Shown here piece after piece: positions 23,345-31,780 of a stretch of DNA of 64,000 nucleotides. The stretch is from Pedobacter cryoconitis. Its GTDB lineage: Bacteria; Bacteroidota; Bacteroidia; Sphingobacteriales; Sphingobacteriaceae. A model generated the notes under the pieces. The model did not search any database, was not told the DNA's origin, and saw only the letters and a program-made list of their open reading frames with translations. The DNA lies in NCBI RefSeq assembly GCF_014200605.1, contig NZ_JACHCE010000004.1, positions 481,951 to 545,950 of the forward strand. Direction: 5' to 3'. Every line of letters starts with the position of its first letter. The first letter of the stretch is position 1. The position numbers were made by a program, and so were the translations under genes.

Positions 23345-24133
23345 TTAAACCTGCGAATAAACAGCAGGTAATAACAGAGTTGATGTAATTTTATTGACCA
23401 GCAGTGCATCGGCATACCCTGCTGCAGTACTTATCTTTTTCCATTGCGGATCATCGATAAAAGACTTCCAATGAGCATCTTTAGCCTCCAGGTTATCAAA
23501 AGTAACCATGTAGGTCAGGTTAGGCCTCAACGGCCCTATTACAGTTTCACCCCAGAATACAGGTTTAAAACCCAGACGTTTAAAAATATCAATCTCTCCC
23601 TGATCATTAAACATTTCGATTTTCTTTTTACCTGCAGCCTCACTGGCGCTTTGATATTGGCGGAGTTCAAAAATCCTGGACCTGCCGGCAGGAACTATCA
23701 TTTTTGGAGCATATGCAAAGGCTTTCATCATAGAACTTTCTATCCTTTCATAAGCTGGCTCTGTTGCTGGTGCAGTCAGATAAGCGGCACCTTTTTGCTG
23801 ATAGGCTTTATCATTATCCAATTGATTAAGTATCTCATTGAAATGGACAAGGTTCTGATAAGGAATCAATACAAATAACTTTGTTTGTCCCACAGGTTTT
23901 AACTCCGTAAAAACACCAACATGCCGGATACCTAAACGGTTAAATGCTGGTATAGCAGCTTTACTATAAAAATCTTCGACCAGCTTTTGCTGCATACTAT
24001 TCTTTAAGGTATATACTCTTAATTCATAGAATTCAGCAGATTCGGCTTTAACCATCGCAAGATTCACAACCGGAGCAGCCATTACAGCCGTACCTGTCAT
24101 TAAGGATGTTTTTACGAATGAACGTCTTTTCAT
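23345..24133 (-). CDS. NIPSNAP-family protein with Tat-like signal
   Basis: A 262-residue protein. MKRRSFVKTSLMTGTAVMAAP is a Tat-type leader (RRSFVK). Two ferredoxin-like NIPSNAP repeats follow: FYELRVYTLKNSMQQKLVED with FTELKPVGQTKLFVLIPY, and RIFELRQYQSASEAAGKKKI with FWGETVIGPLRPNLTYMVTF. NIPSNAP proteins are small alpha/beta barrels of uncertain function found in many Pedobacter genomes. It is divergent from the TetR gene at 24394 with a 260-base gap. Confidence 0.88.
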   Translation of the reverse strand: MKRRSFVKTSLMTGTAVMAAPVVNLAMVKAESAEFYELRVYTLKNSMQQKLVEDFYSKAAIPAFNRLGIRHVGVFTELKPVGQTKLFVLIPYQNLVHFNEILNQLDNDKAYQQKGAAYLTAPATEPAYERIESSMMKAFAYAPKMIVPAGRSRIFELRQYQSASEAAGKKKIEMFNDQGEIDIFKRLGFKPVFWGETVIGPLRPNLTYMVTFDNLEAKDAHWKSFIDDPQWKKISTAAGYADALLVNKITSTLLLPAVYSQV

Positions 24134-24326
24134 ACAAAGGATTAAATTAATTCGATTTCCGAAGGCGCAATTATAGACTTATCAAAATTAAGTTGTCGGA
24201 TTATTACGTCAACTACGATATATCTTACACGAACATAAATATACTCTCTATTAAAACCGAATCCTAATTGACAGAGGAGATAAATCATTCTTTTGTAAAC
24301 AATAATAAAAACAATAGGAAATACAC

Positions 24327-24356
24327 TTGATAAGTAAATAAACATTTACTTACTTT
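24327..24356 (+). promoter_or_regulatory. Promoter and candidate operator of the TetR/monooxygenase operon
   Basis: TTG (24327-24329), 19 bases, TTACTTTG (24349-24356, one mismatch to TAnnTTTG). An inverted repeat AAGTAAAT (24332-24339) / ATTTACTT (24344-24351) fills the spacer, an ideal place for autorepression by the TetR protein. Confidence 0.5.
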
Positions 24357-24393
24357 GTATCCGTATTCAGAGATCATATAGAAAAAGATTACC

Positions 24394-24990
24394 ATGAGAC
24401 CAAAAAATTTAGAGAAAGAGGAAGCCATTCGTACCATCGCCCTGCAAATTATTGCAGAAGAAGGACTGGAAAACCTGAGTATGCAGAAACTGGCTAAAGC
24501 AGCTAATGTATCACCGCGTACAATCTATATCAAATACGAGAATAAAGAAGATCTTTTAATCAAGCTTTTTATCGAAGAGGTACTTGGGGCTTATGAAAAA
24601 GCTGTCCTGGAAAAATTTACTCCGGATATGGATTTTACTAAAGGGGTGAAAAAACTATGGCAGAACACATTTCAGTATCTAAAAAACAACAGGCATTCAT
24701 TTGTATTACTTCAATATGGAAAATCTTCACCCCTGCTGAATAAAGCATTTCAGCAGGCTAATATACAGCAAGGTCATTTCTTTGCCCCTATTCACCAATT
24801 TTTAGAGCTTAACGCAGCAAAGGGTATTATAAAAATATTTCCACAGGATGTTTACAGGGCCTTGTTGTTTTCTCCGGTTCTTGATCTGGTCAAGGAGTAT
24901 TTTGATTATCAGGAACGACCTAAACAGATCATTACAGAAAAAATAGTATCAGAATGCTGTGATGCAGTTATCAAAGGAATTCTTAAATAA
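24394..24990 (+). CDS. TetR/AcrR-family transcriptional regulator
   Basis: A 198-residue regulator. The N-terminal HTH is clear: AIRTIALQIIAEEGLENLSM, then QKLAKAANVSPRTIYIKYEN and KEDLLIKLF. The C-terminal ligand domain is variable. The monooxygenase gene follows after 11 bases, so it probably represses its own operon through the inverted repeat at 24332-24351. The inducer is unknown and may be the substrate of the monooxygenase. Confidence 0.92.
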   Translation: MRPKNLEKEEAIRTIALQIIAEEGLENLSMQKLAKAANVSPRTIYIKYENKEDLLIKLFIEEVLGAYEKAVLEKFTPDMDFTKGVKKLWQNTFQYLKNNRHSFVLLQYGKSSPLLNKAFQQANIQQGHFFAPIHQFLELNAAKGIIKIFPQDVYRALLFSPVLDLVKEYFDYQERPKQIITEKIVSECCDAVIKGILK

Positions 24991-25001
24991 ATAGATAGAC
25001 C

Positions 25002-26135
25002 ATGAACACAATTATTAATAAAAATATAGCAATTATAGGTGGTGGCCCTGGTGGATTAACACTGGCAAGACTTTTACAAATGAACGGTGCAACTGTAAAA
25101 GTATATGAAAGAGATATACATAAAGATGCCAGAATGAAGGGTGCAACTTTAGACCTCCATGAAGAATCAGGGCTGAAAGCTTTAGAAGAAGCCGGATTAA
25201 TGGAAGCTTTCAAAGCAAATTATCGTCCGGGAGCGGATAAATTACGGATCACGGATAAAAAAGCGAATATCCTTTTTGAAGATAACGGACAGGAAAGTTC
25301 GCGTCCTGAGATTGACCGCGGACCACTGCAAAACATCTTATTAGATTCTTTACAGCCGGATACTGTGGTGTGGGACAGTCATTTTGTATCGCTAACCCCG
25401 CAAAATGATTCCTGGAAAATAGAGTTTAAAAATGGGAATACTTCCATTGCAGACATCGTGATCGGTGCAGATGGCGCGAACTCAAAAATACGTCCATACA
25501 TTACGCCTATTAAGCCTTTTTATTCGGGTGTAACGGCAATTGAAGGTGCGGTGTATAATTCTGAAAACACTATTCCAAAGATACACCAGCTCATCAATGG
25601 TGGAAAAGTATTCGCCATGGATGATTCAAAAACTTTAATCGCAGGCTCAAAGGGAGATGGAAGTATTATATTTTATCCTGGATTTAACACAAATGAAGAC
25701 TGGAGCCGCACAGCCGGAATAGATTTTTCAGATAAAAAACAAGTACTGGCCTGGTTCAAAGAAGAATATTCAGGCTGGGACAGTATATGGGATGAATTAT
25801 TTGAAAACGCAGCGGCTCAGTTCGTTCCCCGCCCTCAATATTGTATGCCTTTGGATCAAAACTGGGAGACCTTATCAAATCTTACCTTGCTGGGCGATGC
25901 AGCACACCTGATGCCGCCTTATGCTGGTGAAGGTGTCAATATGGCTATGCTGGACGCGCTTGAATTAAGCCAATGTCTGCTGAGTAACGATTTCAAGGAT
26001 ACGCATGCTGCGCTGGCAGCTTATGAAAAACAAATGCTGATCAGGGCTGCTGACGTTGCAAACCAAACAATGGAATCAACGGCAGCATTACATTCTCCAA
26101 ATGCGGTTTCTTTTATGCTTGATATTATGGGATAA
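25002..26135 (+). CDS. FAD-dependent monooxygenase, Tet(X)-like
   Basis: A 377-residue flavoprotein. The FAD Rossmann motif is IAIIGGGPGGLTLARLLQ, and VKVYERDIHKDARMKGATLD includes the Tet(X)-type GGTLDLH counterpart. The second FAD motif is LLGDAAHLMPPYAGEGVNMA, and WDSHFVSL and YCMPLDQNW are also in Tet(X)-like positions. Length and order match Tet(X) (388 residues). The region that holds Gln, Arg and His contacts to tetracycline in Tet(X) reads differently here (AIEGAVY, GSIIFYPGF), so the substrate may be another polycyclic or aromatic compound. Co-transcribed with the TetR gene. Confidence 0.88.
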   Translation: MNTIINKNIAIIGGGPGGLTLARLLQMNGATVKVYERDIHKDARMKGATLDLHEESGLKALEEAGLMEAFKANYRPGADKLRITDKKANILFEDNGQESSRPEIDRGPLQNILLDSLQPDTVVWDSHFVSLTPQNDSWKIEFKNGNTSIADIVIGADGANSKIRPYITPIKPFYSGVTAIEGAVYNSENTIPKIHQLINGGKVFAMDDSKTLIAGSKGDGSIIFYPGFNTNEDWSRTAGIDFSDKKQVLAWFKEEYSGWDSIWDELFENAAAQFVPRPQYCMPLDQNWETLSNLTLLGDAAHLMPPYAGEGVNMAMLDALELSQCLLSNDFKDTHAALAAYEKQMLIRAADVANQTMESTAALHSPNAVSFMLDIMG

Positions 26136-26169
26136 GCTAAATCCAGCTTAATTGCAGACCTACTTATAA

Positions 26170-26206
26170 CCCGGCAGATTTATATTCGCTTAACTCTTCT
26201 GCCGGG
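26170..26206. terminator. Bidirectional terminator
   Basis: CCCGGCAGA (26170-26178) pairs with TCTGCCGGG (26198-26206) between the convergent monooxygenase and rhodanese genes. Confidence 0.75.
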
Positions 26207-26227
26207 CTATAGTAGATCTGCTTTAGC

Positions 26228-26620
26228 TTAACACGCACATTGGATCTCTTCTCCCCCGGTTTTATCACTGCCTTCAGTCGCATAACCATCAAACTTCCAC
26301 CAGACTATCCCTCCTATTAATTCTTTGACCTTAAAACCAAGTTCAGCCATATTCAGGGCCCCTTTGGTAGAAGCATTACATCCAATACCGTCACAATAGG
26401 TTACGTATAAAGCATTTTTATCCAAATGCATCGTAGAGCCTGGGTTCATATCCCGGTGTGGCAGATTTACAGCCCCCGGAATGTGTTCCTTTTGATAAGC
26501 AAAACCTTTGCGGGCATCAATGACTATAATATTATCTTTTGATGTTATCGCATCAAAAAGATCTGAAGGGTCCATTTCAAAAGATAGTTTGTCCTGGAAG
26601 TGCTGTGTAGCTGTTTTCAT
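26228..26620 (-). CDS. Cytoplasmic rhodanese-like protein
   Basis: About 130 residues with one rhodanese domain: IIVIDARKGFAYQKEHIPGA with VNLPHRD, then the active loop VTYCDGIGCNAST with the catalytic Cys. It ends in an extra EEIQCAC Cys cluster. No signal peptide. ATG 26620 is used; an upstream TTG at 26632 is less likely. It is divergent from the LysR gene at 26748, the usual arrangement of a regulator and its target. Confidence 0.85.
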   Translation of the reverse strand: MKTATQHFQDKLSFEMDPSDLFDAITSKDNIIVIDARKGFAYQKEHIPGAVNLPHRDMNPGSTMHLDKNALYVTYCDGIGCNASTKGALNMAELGFKVKELIGGIVWWKFDGYATEGSDKTGGEEIQCAC

Positions 26621-26747
26621 TCTGATTATCAATAATTGTGAATGTCAAAAGTAAAAGCAGAACCAGCCATATGCTAATGAATTTTGCAGCAAGCCGTCAT
26701 GCAGATTATTCATGCCTGAATGGGTATATTAATAACTATTTTCGTGT

Positions 26748-27638
26748 ATGGAGTTAAGACACCTGAATTTAATTAAGACTATTGCAGAAGAAAAAGGGAT
26801 TACCAAATCACTTGGGAAATTATTTTTGACACAATCTGCCGTCAGTCATCAATTAAAAGATATAGAAGAACGCATTGGGGCAAAAATCTTTTACCGGACA
26901 AAAAATCAGTGGCTGCTTACAGATGAAGGCAAAATATTATATGATAGTGCAGTCATTATTCTCAAAGAATTAAACAGCGCTATGGTTAAAGTAAATGAAC
27001 TCAGGGAAGGATATATGGGCTGTTTACGTATTGCCACAGAATGTTATACCAGTTATCACTGGCTGCCTTCTTTCTTATCAAAGATGAATATTTTATATCC
27101 TGATCTGGAAGTAAAGATTATCATAGAAGCCACGCATAAACCTCTGGAAAAGTTATTGAGTAATGAACTTGATGTAGCCATTACCTCCGATCCGGCAACA
27201 GATAAAAGTATCCGCTATATCGAACTTTTTAAAGACGAGGTCATAGCCATAGTCCAGAAAGACAATATCCTTGCCCGTAAAAAGTATCTGAATGCCCCTG
27301 ATTTTTCTGATCAGACTTTAATCATTCATTCTTATCCAATGGAAACGGTTACAGTGTATCAGCATTTCTTAAAAGGCCATCAAACACAACCTAAACAGGT
27401 AATTGCAATTCCTCTTACTGAAGTTGCGCTTGAAATGGTCAAAACCGGAATGGGAATCATGACTTTACCATTATGGTCATTAAAACCATTTGTTAATTCA
27501 CCTGAGCTGCTGCAGATTAAAATTGGTCAGAAAGGCCTTATCAGAACACATTATGCAGCTATCAGACACGAGGATTCCAGTAAAAAGTATATCCTTGATT
27601 TTATTGAAAACCTAAAAGAAGAACTCAGCAACCGATGA
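26748..27638 (+). CDS. LysR-family transcriptional regulator
   Basis: A 296-residue LTTR. The N-terminal HTH is MELRHLNLIKTIAEEKGITK with LFLTQSAVSHQLKDIEERIGAKIF. The effector domain spans about 90-290 and includes GCLRIATECYTSYHWLPSFL, which resembles the MetR-like subgroup. In MetR that domain senses homocysteine, which would fit control of the divergent rhodanese; this is inference. The stop overlaps the next start by 4 bases (ATGA). Confidence 0.92.
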   Translation: MELRHLNLIKTIAEEKGITKSLGKLFLTQSAVSHQLKDIEERIGAKIFYRTKNQWLLTDEGKILYDSAVIILKELNSAMVKVNELREGYMGCLRIATECYTSYHWLPSFLSKMNILYPDLEVKIIIEATHKPLEKLLSNELDVAITSDPATDKSIRYIELFKDEVIAIVQKDNILARKKYLNAPDFSDQTLIIHSYPMETVTVYQHFLKGHQTQPKQVIAIPLTEVALEMVKTGMGIMTLPLWSLKPFVNSPELLQIKIGQKGLIRTHYAAIRHEDSSKKYILDFIENLKEELSNR

Positions 27639-28093
27639 ACAACTTTATAATCCGTACAATTAAAGAGAATGAACTGGATGACCTGATCCGGTTAATAGAA
27701 GAACATACTGCCTATGAAAAAGCTGCATATGATAGCACAGGTAAAAAAGAAAGATTACATGTCCAGTTATTTCAGTCCAAAAGTCAGCTGAAATGCTGGG
27801 TAGTGGAAATTGACGGTAAGCTCAAAGGGTTTTGCACTTATACGATAGATTATTCGACCTGGGATGCCGCTAATTTTCTTTATATGGATTGTTTGTATTT
27901 ATGTGAAGACACCCGTGGAATGGGCATAGGCTCTGAAATCATTAGAAAACTCAAAGAAATAGCCCAGGAAAATGACTGTGTCAATTTACAATGGCAAACC
28001 CCTGTATTTAATCAGCCTGCAATAGATTTCTATAAAAAAAATGGAGCTGCAAGCAAGGACAAAGTAAGGTTCACACTTACTATCAAAGCTTAA
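27635..28093 (+). CDS. GNAT-family N-acetyltransferase
   Basis: A 152-residue acetyltransferase translationally coupled to the LysR gene through an ATGA overlap. Motif A is DTRGMGIGSEIIRKLKEIA (the R-x-x-G-x-G/A acetyl-CoA loop), preceded by the beta-4 strand FLYMDCLYL. The C-terminal LQWQTPVFNQPAIDFYKKNG is typical of the family. The acceptor is unknown. Confidence 0.9.
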   Translation: MNNFIIRTIKENELDDLIRLIEEHTAYEKAAYDSTGKKERLHVQLFQSKSQLKCWVVEIDGKLKGFCTYTIDYSTWDAANFLYMDCLYLCEDTRGMGIGSEIIRKLKEIAQENDCVNLQWQTPVFNQPAIDFYKKNGAASKDKVRFTLTIKA

Positions 28094-28333
28094 AAGCCGA
28101 AAAGTATCCCTCTTTAAGATTCTTCTGTAAAAAAACCTATAGTGCTCTTATTATTTGCCTGTTATTTTAAATAAGCAGAGATAAAAGGAGTATAAGAGGA
28201 TTGATAATTTCATTTTTGTATTTTCGTTATTAACAATAATAAGAATTAATAGCATATTTACGCCCCCAAACATTCGTAAATCTGTTATTATACTGTTAAT
28301 TATTATTATAAAATGTAAAAAAAACCATATTAG

Positions 28334-28969
28334 ATGATTGAAGCAACTCTTAAAGACAAGTCTCTCGTGATTGATATTTTATCAAATTCTTTTGACAGCA
28401 ATAAAAGTGTCAATTATATTATTAAACAAGATAGCCAGCGTGTTAACAGAATTAAAGCACTTATGTCATATTCATTTGATAGTTGCTTTATGTTTGGTAA
28501 AGTCTATCTTTCGGACAATAGAAAAGCTTGTGCGCTGATACTTTTTCCTGATCAGAAGAAATTTTCCTTAAGAGCAATATGGCTGGATCTTTCACTTGTT
28601 TTTAAAGCAATAGGCATCAATAGAGCAGGCAAAGCTATGAGCCGTGAAAGTCAGATCAAAAGCAATTACCCTAAACAATCATTTTATTACTTATGGTTTT
28701 TAGGGGTCCTTGATTCAGAACAGCATAAAGGAACCGGAACCAGCTTATTAGAAGAACTTATTCTGGATAGCCAGAAACAAAACAGGGAAATTTACCTGGA
28801 AACCTCAACCACTAAAAATATACCGTGGTATAGCAAGTTTAATTTTAAAATCTACAAAGAAATTGATTTTGGTTATAAATTATATATGCTTAAACGGGAT
28901 ATAACACATTTACCTTATGAAAGTCTTCCATACAGATATGGAACTAATCACACTGATCTTCCTGATTAG
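28334..28969 (+). CDS. GNAT-like N-acetyltransferase
   Basis: A 211-residue protein with GNAT features: YYLWFLGVLDSEQHKGTGTS, where QHKGTGTSLLEELI is the acetyl-CoA loop and helix, and IYLETSTTKNIPWYSKFNFK follows. It resembles GNAT proteins in which the N-terminal half is long and poorly conserved. It overlaps the next gene, a membrane LuxR regulator, by 32 bases, so the two are probably co-expressed. Confidence 0.85.
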   Translation: MIEATLKDKSLVIDILSNSFDSNKSVNYIIKQDSQRVNRIKALMSYSFDSCFMFGKVYLSDNRKACALILFPDQKKFSLRAIWLDLSLVFKAIGINRAGKAMSRESQIKSNYPKQSFYYLWFLGVLDSEQHKGTGTSLLEELILDSQKQNREIYLETSTTKNIPWYSKFNFKIYKEIDFGYKLYMLKRDITHLPYESLPYRYGTNHTDLPD

Positions 28970-29861
28970 TGAAACGATTATGTTTCTTTACCAGTTACTC
29001 TTTTACCTTCAAAAACCCAATGACAAAAAATTAAAATACTACCTTATATTTCTTTTCCTGTTTGTTATTTATAACCTGTTCGGCGGACTATATCCAGACC
29101 CAAATCAGAATGTTCCTATTGTACTCCAGAACATTTTAGCCTATGGGAGCGGATTCGGCCTGGCTTGTTATTTCCCTTACTATTTTTATAAAGCCTATGA
29201 TTTAAAATCATTGAAATTCCATGCGCATTATGGAGTTGTCCTGTTTTTAATTGCGCCCTTTCTGCTTTTTTTAGTTGTAGAATACAGTATTTACAAAAAT
29301 ATTGATGTAGCCCTTGGCCATGCACTGGTTCTCCCTTTCATTTATGCGATTATAGCTATGATCGCAATATTCAGGGCAATCAGATTCAAATACAAAGATG
29401 ATGATACCAATAAAACAGAAATGCTTTTGACTTTTGTTTCTATTCTCCCCTGGATATCTATGCCTTTATTGAGCTATTTAAAAGTTGAGCAAACCAGCGA
29501 AGTCCTGATTATGAATGGTGGTTTTCTGATTACCTCTATCCTTTTCTTCTGGCAACAGGTGAAAGAATCCAGAGAAAACAATAAACATCTGAGCCATTTA
29601 CTATCACCAGAAAATCAGGCGCAGCAAAAAGCACCAGAAATAATATTTATTCAGAATTGTGAATATTATAAGCTTACTAAACGGGAAATAGACGTTGCGA
29701 TTTTAATTAGTAAAGGCCTGAAATACAAAGACATTGCAGACAAGTTATTTATTTCCGAAAGAACAGTTACCAAACATGTTCAGAACATATTTTTAAAAGC
29801 CTCAGTGACTAATAGATATGAGTTATCAAAAGCACTGGAAGCAGATAAAAAAAATCCTTAA
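28938..29861 (+). CDS. Membrane-embedded LuxR-type transcriptional regulator
   Basis: About 307 residues from MELITLIFLISETIMFLYQL (an ATG 21 bases upstream also exists). Around seven hydrophobic segments span the first ~220 residues. The C-terminus is a LuxR HTH: YKLTKREIDVAILISKGLKY with KDIADKLFISERTVTKHVQ. This is a one-component regulator in which a membrane sensor is joined directly to DNA-binding output. The gene starts inside the end of the GNAT gene. Signal and targets are unknown. Confidence 0.88.
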   Translation: MELITLIFLISETIMFLYQLLFYLQKPNDKKLKYYLIFLFLFVIYNLFGGLYPDPNQNVPIVLQNILAYGSGFGLACYFPYYFYKAYDLKSLKFHAHYGVVLFLIAPFLLFLVVEYSIYKNIDVALGHALVLPFIYAIIAMIAIFRAIRFKYKDDDTNKTEMLLTFVSILPWISMPLLSYLKVEQTSEVLIMNGGFLITSILFFWQQVKESRENNKHLSHLLSPENQAQQKAPEIIFIQNCEYYKLTKREIDVAILISKGLKYKDIADKLFISERTVTKHVQNIFLKASVTNRYELSKALEADKKNP

Positions 29862-29883
29862 GTATTGTTAGCCTGATAATTTT

Positions 29884-29981
29884 TCGATGTTCATGCTTCT
29901 TTGATCATTTTTCAATGTTCCTGTTTCTTTGATCATTTTTCAATGATCATTTTCCAGTGATCATTTTCCAGTGATCATTTT
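29884..29981. repeat. Tandem repeats running into the hxlR-type gene
   Basis: Two 28-bp units (29884-29911, 29912-29939) sharing TCTTTGATCATTTT are followed by three 14-bp units (TCAATGATCATTTT, then CCAGTGATCATTTT twice, 29940-29981). The stop codon of the minus-strand HxlR gene (29961-29963) lies within the array. Confidence 0.8.
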
Positions 29982-30293
29982 ACGGTGCTCCTTCCCCCAT
30001 TTGATCATTTCCATAATGATTGGCCCGAAAGATTTACAATAATCGGTTGATTCATAAAGTACCTGCACAGCAGCATCTTTATCGGCAGTCCTTTTAATCA
30101 GATGATTCATTTCCATATCTTTCAGTTCCCTGGATAACATCCGTGTAGTTATCCCTGGTATACTCCGTTCAATTTCCCTGAAACGGTTATTCCCATTACA
30201 AATTGAATTGATAATAGGAAGTTTCCATTTACCACCCAATACGTAAATCGTGTCTTGAAGTGCCCTTACTTCTTCCTGCTGATTTCTTTCCAT
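29961..30293 (-). CDS. HxlR-family transcriptional regulator
   Basis: A 110-residue MarR-like winged-helix regulator. VLGGKWKLPIINSICNGNNR with FREIERSIPGITTRMLSREL and KDMEMNHLI is the classic HxlR core. The last residues (KMITGK) and the stop are encoded by the 14-bp tandem repeat, so repeat number could change the C-terminus. It is divergent from the short-chain dehydrogenase at 30389, its likely target. Confidence 0.92.
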   Translation of the reverse strand: MERNQQEEVRALQDTIYVLGGKWKLPIINSICNGNNRFREIERSIPGITTRMLSRELKDMEMNHLIKRTADKDAAVQVLYESTDYCKSFGPIIMEMIKWGKEHRKMITGK

Positions 30294-30313
30294 GCTGACC
30301 GGATATTTATTTT

Positions 30314-30348
30314 GGTATACTCTGTTATACTGGTTACAAAGTTATACC
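30314..30348. promoter_or_regulatory. Inverted repeat between HxlR and dehydrogenase genes
   Basis: GGTATAC (30314-30320) and GTTATACC (30341-30348) face each other across 20 bases in the 95-bp divergent region. HxlR proteins bind such interrupted palindromes, so this is the likely operator. Confidence 0.45.
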
Positions 30349-30388
30349 ATTTTGGATTTAATTTTGTTCAGAATTAAAAAAAACAGAA

Positions 30389-31207
30389 ATGAAACAGACA
30401 ATTTTTATAACAGGAACGAGTTCGGGTTTAGGAAAAGCGAGTGCGAAATATTTTGCCGATCAGGGTTGGAATGTTGCTGCAACCATGCGTACACCGGAAA
30501 AAGAAACTGAATTAAATAATTACCCTAATATTAAGGTTTTCAAACTTGACGTTACCAATCTTGAACAGGTAAAATCGGCTACAGAACAAGCAATAGCCAC
30601 TTTTGGCAAAATTGATGTGGTATTAAACAATGCCGGGATGGGTACTTATGGGGCATTAGAATTCGCAAAAGAGGAAGATATCGATTGGCAGTTTGCTGTC
30701 AATACAAGAGGACCTATCAATATTATCCGCGCATTTTTACCACATTTCCGCAGCAATAATGGAGGGATGTTTATCAATGTCAGCTCATTTATGGGATTGA
30801 CTACTGCTGTACCGCTGGGTTCATTATATAACATGTCCAAATTTGCTTTGGAAGGCTTGATAGAGGGACTGTATTACGAACTCAAACCGCTTCATATCGA
30901 ATTGCGGTTAATTGAGCAGGGCGGTTCTACTGACAATAATTTTAAAGAAAACATGACCTGGAATGTTAACCCCGAGATTACCGATTATGATGAGCTGACG
31001 GAAAAAATTAAACAATTAATGAATAATCATGATCCTGCGCTGAGAGATGATACTATGGATATTGTGAAGGTAATTGCCGGGCTTGCCAATAGAGAAAGTA
31101 ACCAGTTCAGAACAGTCATTGGAAATGTGGGGAATGAATTAATAGCATTAAGAAATTCAGTGCCCATAGAAGAGTACCTGGAAAAAATTGCGGCAAACTA
31201 CAATTAA
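30389..31207 (+). CDS. SDR-family oxidoreductase
   Basis: A 272-residue short-chain dehydrogenase. TIFITGTSSGLGKASAKYFA holds the TGxxxGxG cofactor motif, VVLNNAGMGTYG the NNAG, FINVSSFMG the catalytic Ser, and YNMSKFALEG the YxxxK. Arg and Thr after the glycine motif (ATMRTPEKE) suggest NADP(H). Divergent from an HxlR gene, an arrangement often seen for redox or electrophile responses. The substrate is unknown. Confidence 0.92.
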   Translation: MKQTIFITGTSSGLGKASAKYFADQGWNVAATMRTPEKETELNNYPNIKVFKLDVTNLEQVKSATEQAIATFGKIDVVLNNAGMGTYGALEFAKEEDIDWQFAVNTRGPINIIRAFLPHFRSNNGGMFINVSSFMGLTTAVPLGSLYNMSKFALEGLIEGLYYELKPLHIELRLIEQGGSTDNNFKENMTWNVNPEITDYDELTEKIKQLMNNHDPALRDDTMDIVKVIAGLANRESNQFRTVIGNVGNELIALRNSVPIEEYLEKIAANYN

Positions 31208-31302
31208 CACCTATTTATCTATAGTCATTGGTGATGAATACCTATTCAATTCTTAATGATCACTTGTTCCGTTTTCATAAACGGTAAAAGCTGCTATACC
31301 AT

Positions 31303-31345
31303 AACCCCGCAAAAACCCTTTAATCCAAAGGATTTTTGCGGGGTT
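31303..31345 (+). terminator. Intrinsic terminator of the dehydrogenase gene
   Basis: AACCCCGCAAAAACCCTTT (31303-31321) pairs with AAAGGATTTTTGCGGGGTT (31327-31345) with one mismatch and loop AATCC, followed by AATTATTTT. Confidence 0.85.
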
Positions 31346-31618
31346 AATTATTTTACCTCCTCAGCAGATAAAAATATTATTCATATAGATACCATCTTAA
31401 TTTTGTTTTTATATATTTGCGGATATGATTTTGTAACACCGAACATCAAATAGCCCTCTTTCTGACGGCATATATATCTTTCCCTGGTTTTCTACGGGGA
31501 GATGTTCTTCTGTATAGCTTATAAAAAGATTTCATCCGTTATTCAAATTGAATAGCAAACCATGCAATCCTGTTATTTTTTTATAGCTTTCTTTTACACA
31601 TCATTCTTTGCTTTCACA

Positions 31619-31664
31619 GCATCACAATAAGACATATCACCGCATCACGATAAGACATATCACT
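31619..31664. repeat. 23-bp tandem direct repeat
   Basis: GCATCAC(A/G)ATAAGACATATCAC(C/T) occurs twice head to tail (31619-31641, 31642-31664), about 115 bases upstream of the GNAT start. It could be a regulator binding pair or slippage product. Confidence 0.6.
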
Positions 31665-31780
31665 GTTATCAGGGCTTAAAATATTTAGAATAAGAAATTG
31701 AATATATAAAAGCAACAAGAACTTGAAAATCTTAGCAGAAGCCTTAAACAGTCCTCCTGCCGGGAAAAGCAAATACAACA

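Larger units (their letters stand above)
31208..31780. other. Intergenic region with terminator and a short direct repeat
   Basis: 573 bases without a convincing gene. It holds the strong terminator at 31303-31345 and the 23-bp direct repeat at 31619-31664. Small reading frames here look like the complement of the terminator and are not supported. Confidence 0.5.

Noticed and set aside
25002..26135. Naming the flavoenzyme tet(X)
   Set aside because: Overall layout agrees, but tetracycline-contact residues differ, so resistance cannot be claimed from sequence alone.
29884..29981. Repeats near 29.9 kb as a CRISPR array
   Set aside because: Units are 14 and 28 bases and head to tail, with no spacers and no cas genes.
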